Shown: positions 1-9,684 of the stretch, in pieces
How positions within the stretch are numbered: the stretch's first letter is position 1
Layout: each line of letters starts with the position of its first letter
Assembly: GCF_008932435.1 (NCBI RefSeq)
Contig: NZ_WBWE01000008.1
Location: 157,189 to 221,188, forward strand
Reading direction: 5' to 3'
DNA length: 64,000 nucleotides
From: Brucella pseudintermedia
GTDB lineage: Bacteria; Pseudomonadota; Alphaproteobacteria; Rhizobiales; Rhizobiaceae
The notes under the pieces: generated by a model
Seen by the model: only the letters and a program-made list of their open reading frames with translations
Told to the model about the DNA's origin: nothing
Databases searched by the model: none
Position numbers and translations under genes: made by a program

Positions 1-600
1 CATTTGCTGGCGCGTGATTTTCATCCGGGCCAGTTCGTTTCGCAGCGCCAGCTCGTCACCATGACGGGCTTGCCGCTCGGCGCGATCCGCGAACTCATCC
101 CCCGCCTTGAAGCGGAAGGCCTTATCAAGACCGTGCCGCAGCGGGGGCTCCAGATCGCCCATATCGACCTCAATCTGATCCGCGAAGCGTTTCAGTTCCG
201 CCTTTTCATCGAGAAAGAATCGGTTGCGATCTTTTGCCAATCGGCCTCCGACGAATTGCTGCGCGCATTGCGCGCGGAACATGAGGAAACTCTGGAACGC
301 GCGATGGCGGAAGGTGAGACGCCGGAACTCGAAGCGCGGGCGCAGACTATCGACTGGAGCCTGCACGATACGATTGTCGGCTCGCTCGATAATGAGATCA
401 TCTGGCGCGCCTATCAGACGAACACGATCAAGATGCGCCTGATCAATCAGGAGCGTTTCCGCATCACTGGCCGCGTTATACCGGTCATGCAGGAACATCT
501 GGCCGTCCTCGCTGCAATCGAGACACGCGATCCGCAAACCGCCATGGATGCGATCGCCGTTCACATCAACAATGCGCGGAAACTGGCTTTGCAGATTTGA
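1..600 (+). CDS. GntR-family regulator, FCD (FadR-C) type, 5' end cut by window
   Basis: Transcriptional repressor or activator of the FadR/VanR branch of the GntR family. The frame is open from base 1, so the start and first DNA-binding helix lie outside the window. The rest of the winged helix is visible (RELIPRLEAEGLIKTVPQRG), followed by an all-helical FCD ligand domain. The FCD metal-binding set is intact: counting from base 1, D118 and H122 (DxxxH), H166 and H188. It lies 60 bp upstream of a sugar-type ABC importer on the same strand, so it probably controls that operon. The effector, often a sugar acid or carboxylate in this family, cannot be read from sequence. Confidence 0.88.
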   Translation, partial: HLLARDFHPGQFVSQRQLVTMTGLPLGAIRELIPRLEAEGLIKTVPQRGLQIAHIDLNLIREAFQFRLFIEKESVAIFCQSASDELLRALRAEHEETLERAMAEGETPELEARAQTIDWSLHDTIVGSLDNEIIWRAYQTNTIKMRLINQERFRITGRVIPVMQEHLAVLAAIETRDPQTAMDAIAVHINNARKLALQI

Positions 601-660
601 CAACCAAGGCCCGGCAAGAGGAGTTGCCGGACCGACGGAATATTTGGGGAGGAGTAAGCA

Positions 661-1995
661 ATGAACCTATTACGTCCAACACGCCGGCAATTCCTGGCTG
701 GATCGGCGGCAATCGCCGCATCGGGCATGACCGGCATCAGCCCGTCTTTCGCCCAGTCGAAAGTCGACTGGAAGAAATTTGCCGGAACCACGCTTGAAGT
801 AAACCTCATCAAGAGCCCGCGTGGTGAAATCCTTCAGAAATACCAGAAGGAATTCGAGGAACTCACCGGCATCAAGGTGCATTCCGAGCAGATGCCGGAA
901 CAGCAGCAGCGCCAGAAGGCGGTGATCGAGCTGACGTCCGGCCGCCCGAGCTTCGACGTCATCCATATCAGCTATCACGTTCAGAAGCGCCAGTTTGAGA
1001 AGGGCGGCTGGCTTGCCGACCTGAACCCGTTCCTGAAAGACCCGACGCTGACGGATGCATCGCTCACGGAAGATGATTTCGCAAGCGCTGGCCTGACCTT
1101 CGCCAAGGACGCCAATGGCCGTTTCGGCGCGCTGCCATTCTCGGTCGATTACTGGATCATCTACTGGAACAAGGAACTCTTTGCCGCCAAGGGCATCGAA
1201 TTCCCGAAGACCTTTGAGGAACTGGTCGCTGCCGCCGAAGCGCTCACCGACCCGTCGACCAACACCTATGGTTTCGTCGCGCGCGGCATGAAGAATGCCA
1301 ATGCGCCGGTCTATACCAGCCTCTTGCTCGGCTATGGCAAGCAGTCGGTTGATGCCGATGGCAACCTCCAGACGGATTCGCCGGAAGGCATTGAAGCCGC
1401 AAAGCTCTACCAGCGCCTTATGACCAAATCGGCGCCTCCCGGCGTTGCGGGCTTCAACTGGGCCGAATGCCAGTCGAACTTCCTGCAAGGCCGCGTCGGC
1501 ATGTGGCTCGACGGCATCGGTTTTGCGCCGCCGCTCGAAGACCCGAACAAGTCGCGCGTCGTCGGCAAGGTCGGTTATGGCGTCATGCCGGCAGGCCCGA
1601 ATGCACAGGCAGCACCGACGACAGGCGACGGCATCGGCGTGACCGAAGCATCCAAGAACAAGGAAGCTGCTTACCTCTATTGCCAGTGGGCCATTTCCAA
1701 GGAGATGGGCGCCCGCCTGTTGCAGTCGGGATCGGGCGTTCCGTTCCGCAAGTCCGTCATTGATGACGAGGCTGTGCGCAAGGGCGTCACCATGCCGGAA
1801 GGCTGGGTGGAAGCCTTGTCGAAGTCGGCTCCGATCAGCCAGCTCTGCCTGCCGGTCATCGTGCCTGTCACGGAATTCCGCGACATCATCGGTGTTGGCC
1901 TCACCAATCTGCTGAACGGCGCCGACGCGGAAGCTGAAATGAAACGCGCGACGGAAGAATTCCGTCCGGTCCTCGCACGGAGCGAAGGAAAATGA
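661..1995 (+). CDS. ABC importer extracellular solute-binding protein (family 1)
   Basis: Periplasmic binding protein that captures the substrate and delivers it to the permeases encoded next. It has 444 residues, usual for family-1 sugar-binding proteins. The N-terminus carries a twin-arginine-type signal (PTRRQFLAGSAA, then a hydrophobic stretch ending FAQS), so Tat export of a folded protein is likely. The start is fixed by the strong ribosome-binding site GGGGAGGAG about 7 bases upstream. The stop overlaps the next start by 4 bases (ATGA), which implies translational coupling. Ligand unknown; the family and the MalK-type ATPase suggest a sugar, polyol or oligosaccharide. Confidence 0.9.
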   Translation: MNLLRPTRRQFLAGSAAIAASGMTGISPSFAQSKVDWKKFAGTTLEVNLIKSPRGEILQKYQKEFEELTGIKVHSEQMPEQQQRQKAVIELTSGRPSFDVIHISYHVQKRQFEKGGWLADLNPFLKDPTLTDASLTEDDFASAGLTFAKDANGRFGALPFSVDYWIIYWNKELFAAKGIEFPKTFEELVAAAEALTDPSTNTYGFVARGMKNANAPVYTSLLLGYGKQSVDADGNLQTDSPEGIEAAKLYQRLMTKSAPPGVAGFNWAECQSNFLQGRVGMWLDGIGFAPPLEDPNKSRVVGKVGYGVMPAGPNAQAAPTTGDGIGVTEASKNKEAAYLYCQWAISKEMGARLLQSGSGVPFRKSVIDDEAVRKGVTMPEGWVEALSKSAPISQLCLPVIVPVTEFRDIIGVGLTNLLNGADAEAEMKRATEEFRPVLARSEGK

Positions 1996-2927
1996 CATCT
2001 GCCGCCCCGACTGGAGCAAAAACGGAAGCTGCCGCCGCAGCTTCCTTCACAAAGACAGGCAAGAGCCGCTTGCGGCCAAGCTACTGGCCGTTTGTTCTTC
2101 CAGCCTTGATCACCGTCGGGGCGGTGATCGTCTTCCCATGGGTGTTTACGCTCTGGATGAGTGCCAACCAGTGGCAGCTTGGCGGCGAGCAAAGCTTTGT
2201 CGGCTTCGACAATTATCTGCGTCTTGCCGCCGACATGCGCTTCTGGGAATCCATGTGGCATACGGTTGTCTATACGGTTCTGTCGGTCGTGGCCCCGATG
2301 ATTCTGGGGACGGTCGCAGCACTGGTCTTTGACAGCAAGCTGCCGATGCGCGGACTGCTGCGCGGCATCTTCGTCATGCCGATGATGGCGACGCCGGTGG
2401 CTGTCGCGCTGGTCTGGACGATGATGTATCATCCGCAGCTCGGCGTTCTGAACTATCTTCTGTCACTGGTCGGCATTCCGCCGCAGGAATGGATATTCAA
2501 CCAGAACACGGTAATCCCGTCGCTGGTGCTTGTGGAAACCTGGCAGTGGACGCCGCTTGTCATGCTGATCGTGCTTGGCGGGCTTGCCTCCATGCCGCGC
2601 GATCCGTTTGAAAGCGCGGAAATTGATGGCGCCAATGGCTGGCAGAAGTTCCGCTACATCACGTTGCCGATGATCCTGCCGTTCATCATGGTGGCCGTCA
2701 TTATTCGTTCGATCGATGCGCTGAAAAGCTTCGACATCATCTATGCGATGACGCAGGGCGGGCCGGGAACCGCATCGGAAACCATCAATATCTATCTCTA
2801 TAATGTGGCGTTTTCCTATTACGACATTGGCTATGCATCGGCGATTGCCGTGGTGTTCTTCGTTGTCATTATCGCCATGTCGCTGGTTCTCCTGGCTCTT
2901 CGTCAGCGGACCAAGTGGAACGCCTGA
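1992..2927 (+). CDS. ABC importer permease, MalF/UgpA type
   Basis: Inner-membrane permease with 311 residues and six predicted membrane segments after a long cytoplasmic N-terminus rich in Ala and Lys. The loop that contacts the ATPase, the EAA motif, is clear near the C-terminal third (EIDGANGWQKFRYITLPMIL). It pairs with the permease starting 9 bases downstream to form the heterodimeric channel. Member of the carbohydrate uptake transporter-1 type permeases. The start overlaps the binding-protein stop. Confidence 0.9.
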   Translation: MTSAAPTGAKTEAAAAASFTKTGKSRLRPSYWPFVLPALITVGAVIVFPWVFTLWMSANQWQLGGEQSFVGFDNYLRLAADMRFWESMWHTVVYTVLSVVAPMILGTVAALVFDSKLPMRGLLRGIFVMPMMATPVAVALVWTMMYHPQLGVLNYLLSLVGIPPQEWIFNQNTVIPSLVLVETWQWTPLVMLIVLGGLASMPRDPFESAEIDGANGWQKFRYITLPMILPFIMVAVIIRSIDALKSFDIIYAMTQGGPGTASETINIYLYNVAFSYYDIGYASAIAVVFFVVIIAMSLVLLALRQRTKWNA

Positions 2928-2936
2928 GGACCGACC

Positions 2937-3755
2937 ATGGCACGCAAATCAATTCTTTCGAAGCTTGGCACGGCACTCCTGGTCTTCATCATCGTGTCGC
3001 CTGCGATCTTCTTCTTCGTCTGGATGCTGTCGCTTTCGCTGAAATATGAAATCGACAATGGCGCTTACCCGCCAATCCTGATCCCGGAGCGTTTCGCCTG
3101 GTCGAACTATACCGAGATTTTCGCGGCCAACGACTTTCTGCTCTACTTCTGGAACAGCCTGCTTGTGACCGGCATGGCGACCTTGCTTGCGCTGCTGGTC
3201 GGTGTTCCGGCGGGCTATGGCATTGCGCGGCTCAAGGCGCACAAGTCGGCAATCGTAATCATGATCGCCCGCATGACGCCGGGCCTGTCCTACCTGATCC
3301 CGCTGTTCCTTCTGTTCCAGACGTTGGGCCTGCTCGGCACGCTCTGGCCGCAGATCATCATCCATCTGGTCGTCACCGTTCCTATCGTGATCTGGATCAT
3401 GATCGGCTATTTCGAGACAACGCCGCTGGAACTGGAAGAAGCCGCCATTATCGACGGTGCCTCCTCGTGGCAGGTGTTCATGAAAGTCGCTCTGCCGATT
3501 GCCAAGCCCGGCATCGTCGTTTCGCTCATCCTTGCGGTGATCTTCTCGTGGAACAATTTCGTATTCGGCATCGTGCTTGCAAGCCGCGAGACGCGAACCT
3601 TGCCGGTCGCGGTCTACAACATGCTGTCCTTCGAGCAGGTCAGCTGGGGTCCGCTTGCAGCCGCAGCCCTCGTGGTCACATTGCCGGTCCTGCTGCTAAC
3701 CGTATTCGCACAGCGCCAGATCGTTGCCGGTCTGACCGCAGGCGCCGTCAAATAG
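2937..3755 (+). CDS. ABC importer permease, MalG/UgpE type
   Basis: Second inner-membrane permease of the importer, 272 residues with six predicted membrane segments. The EAA loop reads EEAAIIDGASSWQVFMKVAL, followed by the usual P-x-A-x-PG turn. The size and the single N-terminal segment before a large periplasmic loop fit the MalG/UgpE branch. It begins 9 bases after the first permease and is followed 14 bases later by the ATPase gene, so the four genes form one operon. Confidence 0.9.
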   Translation: MARKSILSKLGTALLVFIIVSPAIFFFVWMLSLSLKYEIDNGAYPPILIPERFAWSNYTEIFAANDFLLYFWNSLLVTGMATLLALLVGVPAGYGIARLKAHKSAIVIMIARMTPGLSYLIPLFLLFQTLGLLGTLWPQIIIHLVVTVPIVIWIMIGYFETTPLELEEAAIIDGASSWQVFMKVALPIAKPGIVVSLILAVIFSWNNFVFGIVLASRETRTLPVAVYNMLSFEQVSWGPLAAAALVVTLPVLLLTVFAQRQIVAGLTAGAVK

Positions 3756-3769
3756 GAATTGAGGTCAAG

Positions 3770-4828
<1,059 letters not shown>

Positions 4829-4831
4829 AAA

Positions 4832-4852
4832 ACGCCGGGCATTGCCCGGCGT
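4832..4852. terminator. Bidirectional intrinsic terminator
   Basis: Perfect 9-bp stem ACGCCGGGC/GCCCGGCGT with a 3-base loop. On the minus strand it runs straight into TTTTTT, making a strong terminator for preT-preA. On the plus strand it is followed by a weaker TCTATGTTTT tract and should also end the ABC operon. Confidence 0.85.
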
Positions 4853-4859
4853 CTATGTT

Positions 4860-6170
4860 TTATTCGGCGGCTTCCTTGACGGCCATCGGGTTATTGGGAT
4901 GGGTCGTCCAGTTGGCATATTGCGCCGGGATCGGTTCCCTGGTGCGCGGATCGAAACCGCCGATCTGCTCCATGGTGATGCAGTCCTCGACCGGGCAGAC
5001 ATTGACGCAGAGATTGCAGCCAACGCATTCCTCGTCGATCACCTCGAAGTGGCGCGCGCCATTGACCAGATTGGTGATCGCCTGATGCGACGTGTCCTCG
5101 CAGGCAATATGGCAACGTCCGCACTTGATGCAGAGGTCCTGATTGATCCGCGCCTTGGTGACATAATTGAGGTTGAGATATTGCCAGTCGCTGACGTGGC
5201 CCACGGCCATGCCACGGAAGTCATCCAGCGTCTGATAGCCTTTGCTGTCCATCCAGTCGGAAAGACCGTCGATCATTTCCTGAACGACCTTGAAGCCATA
5301 GGTCATCGCAGCCGTGCAGACCTGCACCGTGCCGCAGCCAAGCGCGATAAACTCTGCCGCATCCCGCCACGTAGTGATGCCGCCTATGCCTGAAATCGGC
5401 AGGCCGTGCGTTTCAGGATCGCGGGCGATTTCCGCGACCATGTTGAGCGCAATCGGCTTCACTGCCGGACCGCAATAGCCTCCGTGACTGCCGCGCCCGT
5501 CAATGGAGGGAACCGGCGACATGCTGTCGAGATCGACTGAGATGATGGAATTGATCGTGTTGATAAGCGATACGGCATCCGTGCCCGCCGCGTGCGCGCC
5601 ACGAGCGGGCTTGCGGATATCGGTGATATTGGGCGTCAGCTTGGTGATCACCGGCATACGGCTATATTGCTTGCACCATTTGACGACCATGGCGACATAT
5701 TCCGGCACCTGGCCGACAGCCGCGCCCATGCCGCGTTCGCTCATGCCATGCGGACAGCCGAAGTTCAGCTCAATGCCGTCAGCGCCGGTTTCTTCCACCA
5801 GAGGCAGGATGGCTTTCCAGGCCTCTTCTTCGCATGGCACCATGATCGAGGCGATCAATGCGCGGTCAGGCCAGCGCATCTTCACTTCCTTCATTTCACG
5901 CAGATTCACTTCGAGCGGCCTGTCGGTGATCAGCTCGATATTGTTGAGGCCAAGCAGGCGGCGGTCGGCGCCATGGATCGCGCCATAGCGCGGCCCGTTG
6001 ACGTTGACCACCGGCGGGCCTTCCGCGCCAAGCGTCTTCCAGACCACGCCGCCCCAGCCAGCCTTGAAGGCCCGCTCGACATTGTAAGCTTTGTCGGTCG
6101 GCGGAGCCGAAGCCAGCCAGAACGGATTTGGAGACTTGATACCGAGGAAATTCGTTGAAAGATCAGCCAT
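4860..6170 (-). CDS. preA: NAD-dependent dihydropyrimidine dehydrogenase, FMN/Fe-S subunit PreA
   Basis: Reduces uracil and thymine to the 5,6-dihydro forms, the first step of reductive pyrimidine breakdown, together with PreT. It has 436 residues: an N-terminal FMN-binding TIM barrel like class-1 dihydroorotate dehydrogenases (NPFWLASAPPTDK; ELNFGCPHGMSERGMG) and two C-terminal 4Fe-4S clusters (CIKCGRCHIAC and CVGCNLCVNVCPV). Start behind GAGGAGATAGAGAA, 12 bases after preT. The downstream enzymes (dihydropyrimidinase, beta-ureidopropionase) are not in this window. Confidence 0.92.
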   Translation of the reverse strand: MADLSTNFLGIKSPNPFWLASAPPTDKAYNVERAFKAGWGGVVWKTLGAEGPPVVNVNGPRYGAIHGADRRLLGLNNIELITDRPLEVNLREMKEVKMRWPDRALIASIMVPCEEEAWKAILPLVEETGADGIELNFGCPHGMSERGMGAAVGQVPEYVAMVVKWCKQYSRMPVITKLTPNITDIRKPARGAHAAGTDAVSLINTINSIISVDLDSMSPVPSIDGRGSHGGYCGPAVKPIALNMVAEIARDPETHGLPISGIGGITTWRDAAEFIALGCGTVQVCTAAMTYGFKVVQEMIDGLSDWMDSKGYQTLDDFRGMAVGHVSDWQYLNLNYVTKARINQDLCIKCGRCHIACEDTSHQAITNLVNGARHFEVIDEECVGCNLCVNVCPVEDCITMEQIGGFDPRTREPIPAQYANWTTHPNNPMAVKEAAE

Positions 6171-6182
6171 TTCTCTATCTCC

Positions 6183-7697
6183 TCAGCCCTGTTCCTGGCC
6201 CAGATGAACGCCGCGGTCCCGCAAAGCCGGAGCCGGGGCATGGAGCGCGCTCCCTGAAAGCACCGCATCCGCAAAGCCCTCGATCGCTTCTGGACGTTTC
6301 ATCAAAGTTGCATGGATCGATTCAGCGGCAATCTTGCCGTCTTCCACCGATGCGACGGTCAGGTCCTTGCCGCCCGCGACGCAATCGCCGCCTGCCCATA
6401 TGCCCTCGACCGATGTGCGGCGTTCGTCATCGACGCTGATGCGGCCCTTGGAGAGCCCAATGCCTGAACCGGCCAGCGGTTCCGGCTCGAACGTCTGGCC
6501 GATAGCCTTGAAGACCTGATCGGATTTCAGAACGAGATATTCCCCGGTGCCGGAAAGCTTGCCGCCTTCGACAGCGGTATATTCAAAGACCACGGCATTG
6601 ACGGTGCCGTCTTGGTTCCGTTCAAGGGCGTGCGGCTGCAGCCAGTGGCGGATGACCACGCCGTGGATCTGTGCCAGTTCCTGCTCATAGGCGCTGGCAT
6701 TCATGTTTTCCTGCCCGCGGCGATAAACGATGGTCACGTTTTCAGCGCCGAGCTTCTTGGTCTGGATGGCAACGTCCACTGCGGTCATGCCGCCGCCGAT
6801 AACCACGATATTGCGGCCTACGGGCAGGGATGAAAGATCCTTTGTCTGGCGCAGATTGGCGATGTAGTCGACCGCATCGATAACGTTAGGCGCATCCTCG
6901 CCAGCAAGACCCAGGCCGTTGACGCCCGGCATGCCCATGCCGAGAAAAACAGCATCATAGCCGGCTTTCAGCGCTTCGATGGTGATATCCTGACCGAGCG
7001 TCTGGTTATATTCGATATTGATCGCACCGATCTTGAGCACGAATTCCAGTTCGCGCTGCGCGAAATTATTGACCGTCTTGTAGGCGGCGATACCATATTC
7101 ATTAAGTCCGCCGCCCTTGGGCCGGGCTTCGAAGACAGTCACCTTATGGCCATGCATCGCAAGGCGGTGAGCAGCCGAGATACCGGCTGGACCCGCGCCC
7201 ACCACGGCAATGTGTTTGCCGGTTTCAGGCGCGCGCTTGAATGGATGATTGCCGGTTTCCATCAGAACGTCGGTGGCGTAGCGCTGCAATTCACCGATCT
7301 TGACCGGCTTGCCTTCCGAAATCTCGCGAACGCACACTTCTTCGCAGAGCGTTTCTGTCGGGCAAACACGAGCGCACATGCCGCCGAGAATGTTTTCCGA
7401 AAGGATGGTCTTCGCAGCCCCAACAGGATTGCCAGCATTGATCTGCCGAATGAACATCGGAATGTCGATGCCTGTCGGGCAGGCATTCATGCACGGAGCG
7501 TCGTAGCAGAAATAGCAGCGATCGGACTCAACCAAGGCTTCATGCCTGGTAAGCGGTGGATGCAGATCATCGAAAACATGCGCATAATCGGCCTTCGGAA
7601 GCCGCGCACCGCGGATGTCCGGCCCGTTTGCGTGCCCCGGATTGTCGACTGCATCAACAGGTGGATTCTCTGCTGCTCCCTGATTCAAAAGATTCAT
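6183..7697 (-). CDS. preT: NAD-dependent dihydropyrimidine dehydrogenase, FAD/NAD subunit PreT
   Basis: Electron-input subunit that takes electrons from NADH and passes them through FAD and Fe-S clusters to PreA. The N-terminal Cys-rich part (CYFCYDAPCMNACPTG; CARVCPTETLCEEVC) resembles the glutamate synthase small subunit. Two Rossmann folds follow: FAD site VVGAGPAGISAAHR and NAD site VVIGGGMTAVDVA. The frame is open to 7754, but the ATG at 7697 (MNLLNQGA) has GGGAG at 9 bases and gives 504 residues; the ATG at 7706 abuts that GGGAG and is less likely. First gene of the preT-preA operon. Confidence 0.9.
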   Translation of the reverse strand: MNLLNQGAAENPPVDAVDNPGHANGPDIRGARLPKADYAHVFDDLHPPLTRHEALVESDRCYFCYDAPCMNACPTGIDIPMFIRQINAGNPVGAAKTILSENILGGMCARVCPTETLCEEVCVREISEGKPVKIGELQRYATDVLMETGNHPFKRAPETGKHIAVVGAGPAGISAAHRLAMHGHKVTVFEARPKGGGLNEYGIAAYKTVNNFAQRELEFVLKIGAINIEYNQTLGQDITIEALKAGYDAVFLGMGMPGVNGLGLAGEDAPNVIDAVDYIANLRQTKDLSSLPVGRNIVVIGGGMTAVDVAIQTKKLGAENVTIVYRRGQENMNASAYEQELAQIHGVVIRHWLQPHALERNQDGTVNAVVFEYTAVEGGKLSGTGEYLVLKSDQVFKAIGQTFEPEPLAGSGIGLSKGRISVDDERRTSVEGIWAGGDCVAGGKDLTVASVEDGKIAAESIHATLMKRPEAIEGFADAVLSGSALHAPAPALRDRGVHLGQEQG

Positions 7698-7825
7698 GGA
7701 TCGCATCTCCCATTTTTGCTTGCGTTCGGCGCGGGTTCCCTTTGCGCGCCGCAACTATGTCCCGGGCTGCGATCTTTACCGCCGCATGATGCCCGTTAAG
7801 GACAGGATGACAGATTTTCTCGGAA

Positions 7826-7855
7826 GGTCAAATTTTTTATCATCTGGTCAATTTA
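7826..7855. promoter_or_regulatory. Possible regulator site upstream of preT
   Basis: Two copies of GGTCAA (7826 and 7846) are spaced 20 bp apart, two helical turns, and the second lies within the dyad GTCA-N5-TGAC. It sits about 130-150 bp upstream of the preT start in a 248-bp gap. A direct-repeat operator is plausible but unproven. Confidence 0.3.
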
Positions 7856-7945
7856 TGACAATCGGCCACCACAAATGCCGAAAGGACCCGGCTTGGGCAG
7901 CGCAGGTCCTGATATCCGGTATTGATATGCATCTATCAGAAAGAG

Positions 7946-8890
7946 TTAGAGCGGATCGGACTTGAGCTTATGCGGGGCGGATTGTGCTGTCGCTTCTGTA
8001 TTCGAGAAAGTTTCAGCTTCCTCCGGCAGCGCGGGGCGGGAGCTCAGCACCAGAGCGCACCCGCCGATAATGACGGCGGCGCCGACGAACTGGATGAGGG
8101 AAAGCTGTTCTTTCAGGAAGACAGCACCCACGAGAACCGCGATGACAGTCACGACAAATTCGACGCTGATGGCTTTTGTCGGTCCGACATTTCCGACCAG
8201 CCTGAAATAAAGCACATAGGTGAGGGCGCTCATCACGCAGGCCGAGATAAGCAGATAAAGAAAATCGACCAGTCCCGGCATGGCTGGCACGGGTACCGCG
8301 AAGATGAGCGGCAAGGTGAGGATGCCGCCAAAAACGAATGCGCCGATGGTGGTTTCCCACGAGCCGGTGCCGGAAAGGCGACGGCTGGCATAGTTGCTGC
8401 CAAAAGCTGCTGAAAAGCAGGAGAAAAGCACGGCAACACAGCCCATGACGAAGGCGGGCGTAACGGCAACAGCCGGAAAGCCGACCAGCAGCACGATGCC
8501 GGTGACGCCGAGCAGCAGGCCGACAAGACCGCGCGAGGTGATGCGCTCAAGCCCCCATAACTGGCTGATGATCATCGAGAACAGCGGAATGGATGCAACG
8601 CAGATTGCGGCCATCGCTGTCCCGATCAGCGGCGTGCCGTAGGAAAGGCCGATCAACTGGCCCGCAACGGTGGTTGCGCCAACAACGGCAAAAGGTTTCC
8701 AGCCAGCATGAAAATCAAGCTTGCGTCCGGAGAGTTTCGCAATTGCAAAGAGCGTCCCCGCCGCAATGAAGGAGCGGAACGCCACCGCGCCAACCCAGCC
8801 AAAGGCTTCGACGACGCGCAAAACTACGAGGAACGATAATCCCCATGCTACGGCAAGAAAAACATAGGTCGCGATATCTCTGGGTTTCAT
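7946..8890 (-). CDS. DMT-superfamily (EamA) transporter
   Basis: Inner-membrane exporter with 314 residues, ten predicted membrane segments and two tandem EamA repeats (about residues 5-140 and 150-290). Hallmarks are AWGLSFLVVLRVVEAFGWVG in the first helices and the late P-x-x-A-x-x-x-G-x-x-F/L-E-Q helix (VGAVFLKEQLSLIQFVGAAV). Substrate unknown; EamA proteins export amino acids, purines or other metabolites. It is separated from preT by about 250 bp and from the CoxG-like gene by 86 bp, so operon membership with either is uncertain. Confidence 0.85.
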   Translation of the reverse strand: MKPRDIATYVFLAVAWGLSFLVVLRVVEAFGWVGAVAFRSFIAAGTLFAIAKLSGRKLDFHAGWKPFAVVGATTVAGQLIGLSYGTPLIGTAMAAICVASIPLFSMIISQLWGLERITSRGLVGLLLGVTGIVLLVGFPAVAVTPAFVMGCVAVLFSCFSAAFGSNYASRRLSGTGSWETTIGAFVFGGILTLPLIFAVPVPAMPGLVDFLYLLISACVMSALTYVLYFRLVGNVGPTKAISVEFVVTVIAVLVGAVFLKEQLSLIQFVGAAVIIGGCALVLSSRPALPEEAETFSNTEATAQSAPHKLKSDPL

Positions 8891-8976
8891 GCCAGCGGGC
8901 TTTCAGGAAGTATTTCGAAACGTCGAATACTGAATTGTTAGGGAACACGTTGCAGCTTTACAAGATTGAAGCCTGA

Positions 8977-9435
8977 TCAGGTCGTTTTTGCGGCGGCGTT
9001 CGACGCCGCTTCTGCGATATTGGCGAAGAACCGGTCGGCGATCTTCCGCGCGACCGAGCCCAGCAGTTTCGTACCGATCTGCGCTACCTTGCCGCCCGCA
9101 TCGCCGCGGATGGCGTAGGACAATATCGTGTCGTCGCCATCTTCATCCAGACGCACATCAGTCGCCCCATGGGCAAATCCCGCTATGGAGCCTTCGCCGT
9201 GGCCCGAAATTGTGTAGGAGACCGGCGGTCTCATGTTCGACAATTCCAGAATGCCATGAAAGCGAACCTTCAGGATTCCGAAACTCACCTTGAGCGCGGC
9301 GCGTATTTCCGTTTCTGAAATTCGCTCAATATCTTCACAGCCGGGAATGCAGGATTTCAGCGTTTCAATGTCGTTCAGCGCGTCCCAGACGGCTTGTCTT
9401 GGTGCGGCAATCCGCTCTTCTCCGGTCAGGTCCAT
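8977..9435 (-). CDS. CoxG-like SRPBCC protein (carbon monoxide dehydrogenase subunit G family)
   Basis: Small soluble protein of 152 residues with the START/Bet v1-like fold of the CoxG family. Typical features are the opening MDLTGEERIAAPRQAVWDAL, the C-I-P-G-C motif (LKSCIPGCEDI) and the glycine-rich turn SYTISGHGEGSIAGFAHG. In carboxydotrophs CoxG helps anchor or mature CO dehydrogenase, but many bacteria keep it without Cox subunits, as seen here, so its role is open. The start has AGGAG 6 bases upstream. Confidence 0.8.
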   Translation of the reverse strand: MDLTGEERIAAPRQAVWDALNDIETLKSCIPGCEDIERISETEIRAALKVSFGILKVRFHGILELSNMRPPVSYTISGHGEGSIAGFAHGATDVRLDEDGDDTILSYAIRGDAGGKVAQIGTKLLGSVARKIADRFFANIAEAASNAAAKTT

Positions 9436-9449
9436 GCTTCACTCCTGGA

Positions 9450-9490
9450 GCGCATTCCGAAAAGTGAAACCGTTTTCGGATCAAATGCGC
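9450..9490. repeat. Dispersed imperfect palindrome, rhizobial type
   Basis: Nested inverted repeat: outer arms GCGCATT/AATGCGC and inner arms CCGAAAA/TTTTCGG around GTGAAACCG. The same building blocks (AGTG-AAACCG-TTTTCGG, CATTCC) recur at 13404-13447 on the other strand. It lies in the gap between coxG-like and pgi. Confidence 0.65.
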
Positions 9491-9684
9491 CAAAACAACT
9501 AGCAGAAATGCGCCGATCTGAATGGGCCGGATCGAAACGCGCTCTGGATGGATCACCCTAAATTGATCAATATGGTGTATATGACACTCTGTCCAAATTG
9601 GAAGTTCGGTAATTTATTTGCCGCAAATCCTCTCTAAAGCGCTTAATGTCCGCAATTAAATCGATTTGATTCGGGAGTAGCATC

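Noticed and set aside
670..2019. 449-residue open frame on the minus strand opposite the ABC binding protein
   Set aside because: Arg/His-rich low-information product with no motif or ribosome-binding site; an antisense shadow of a high-GC gene with a Tat signal and clear family motifs.
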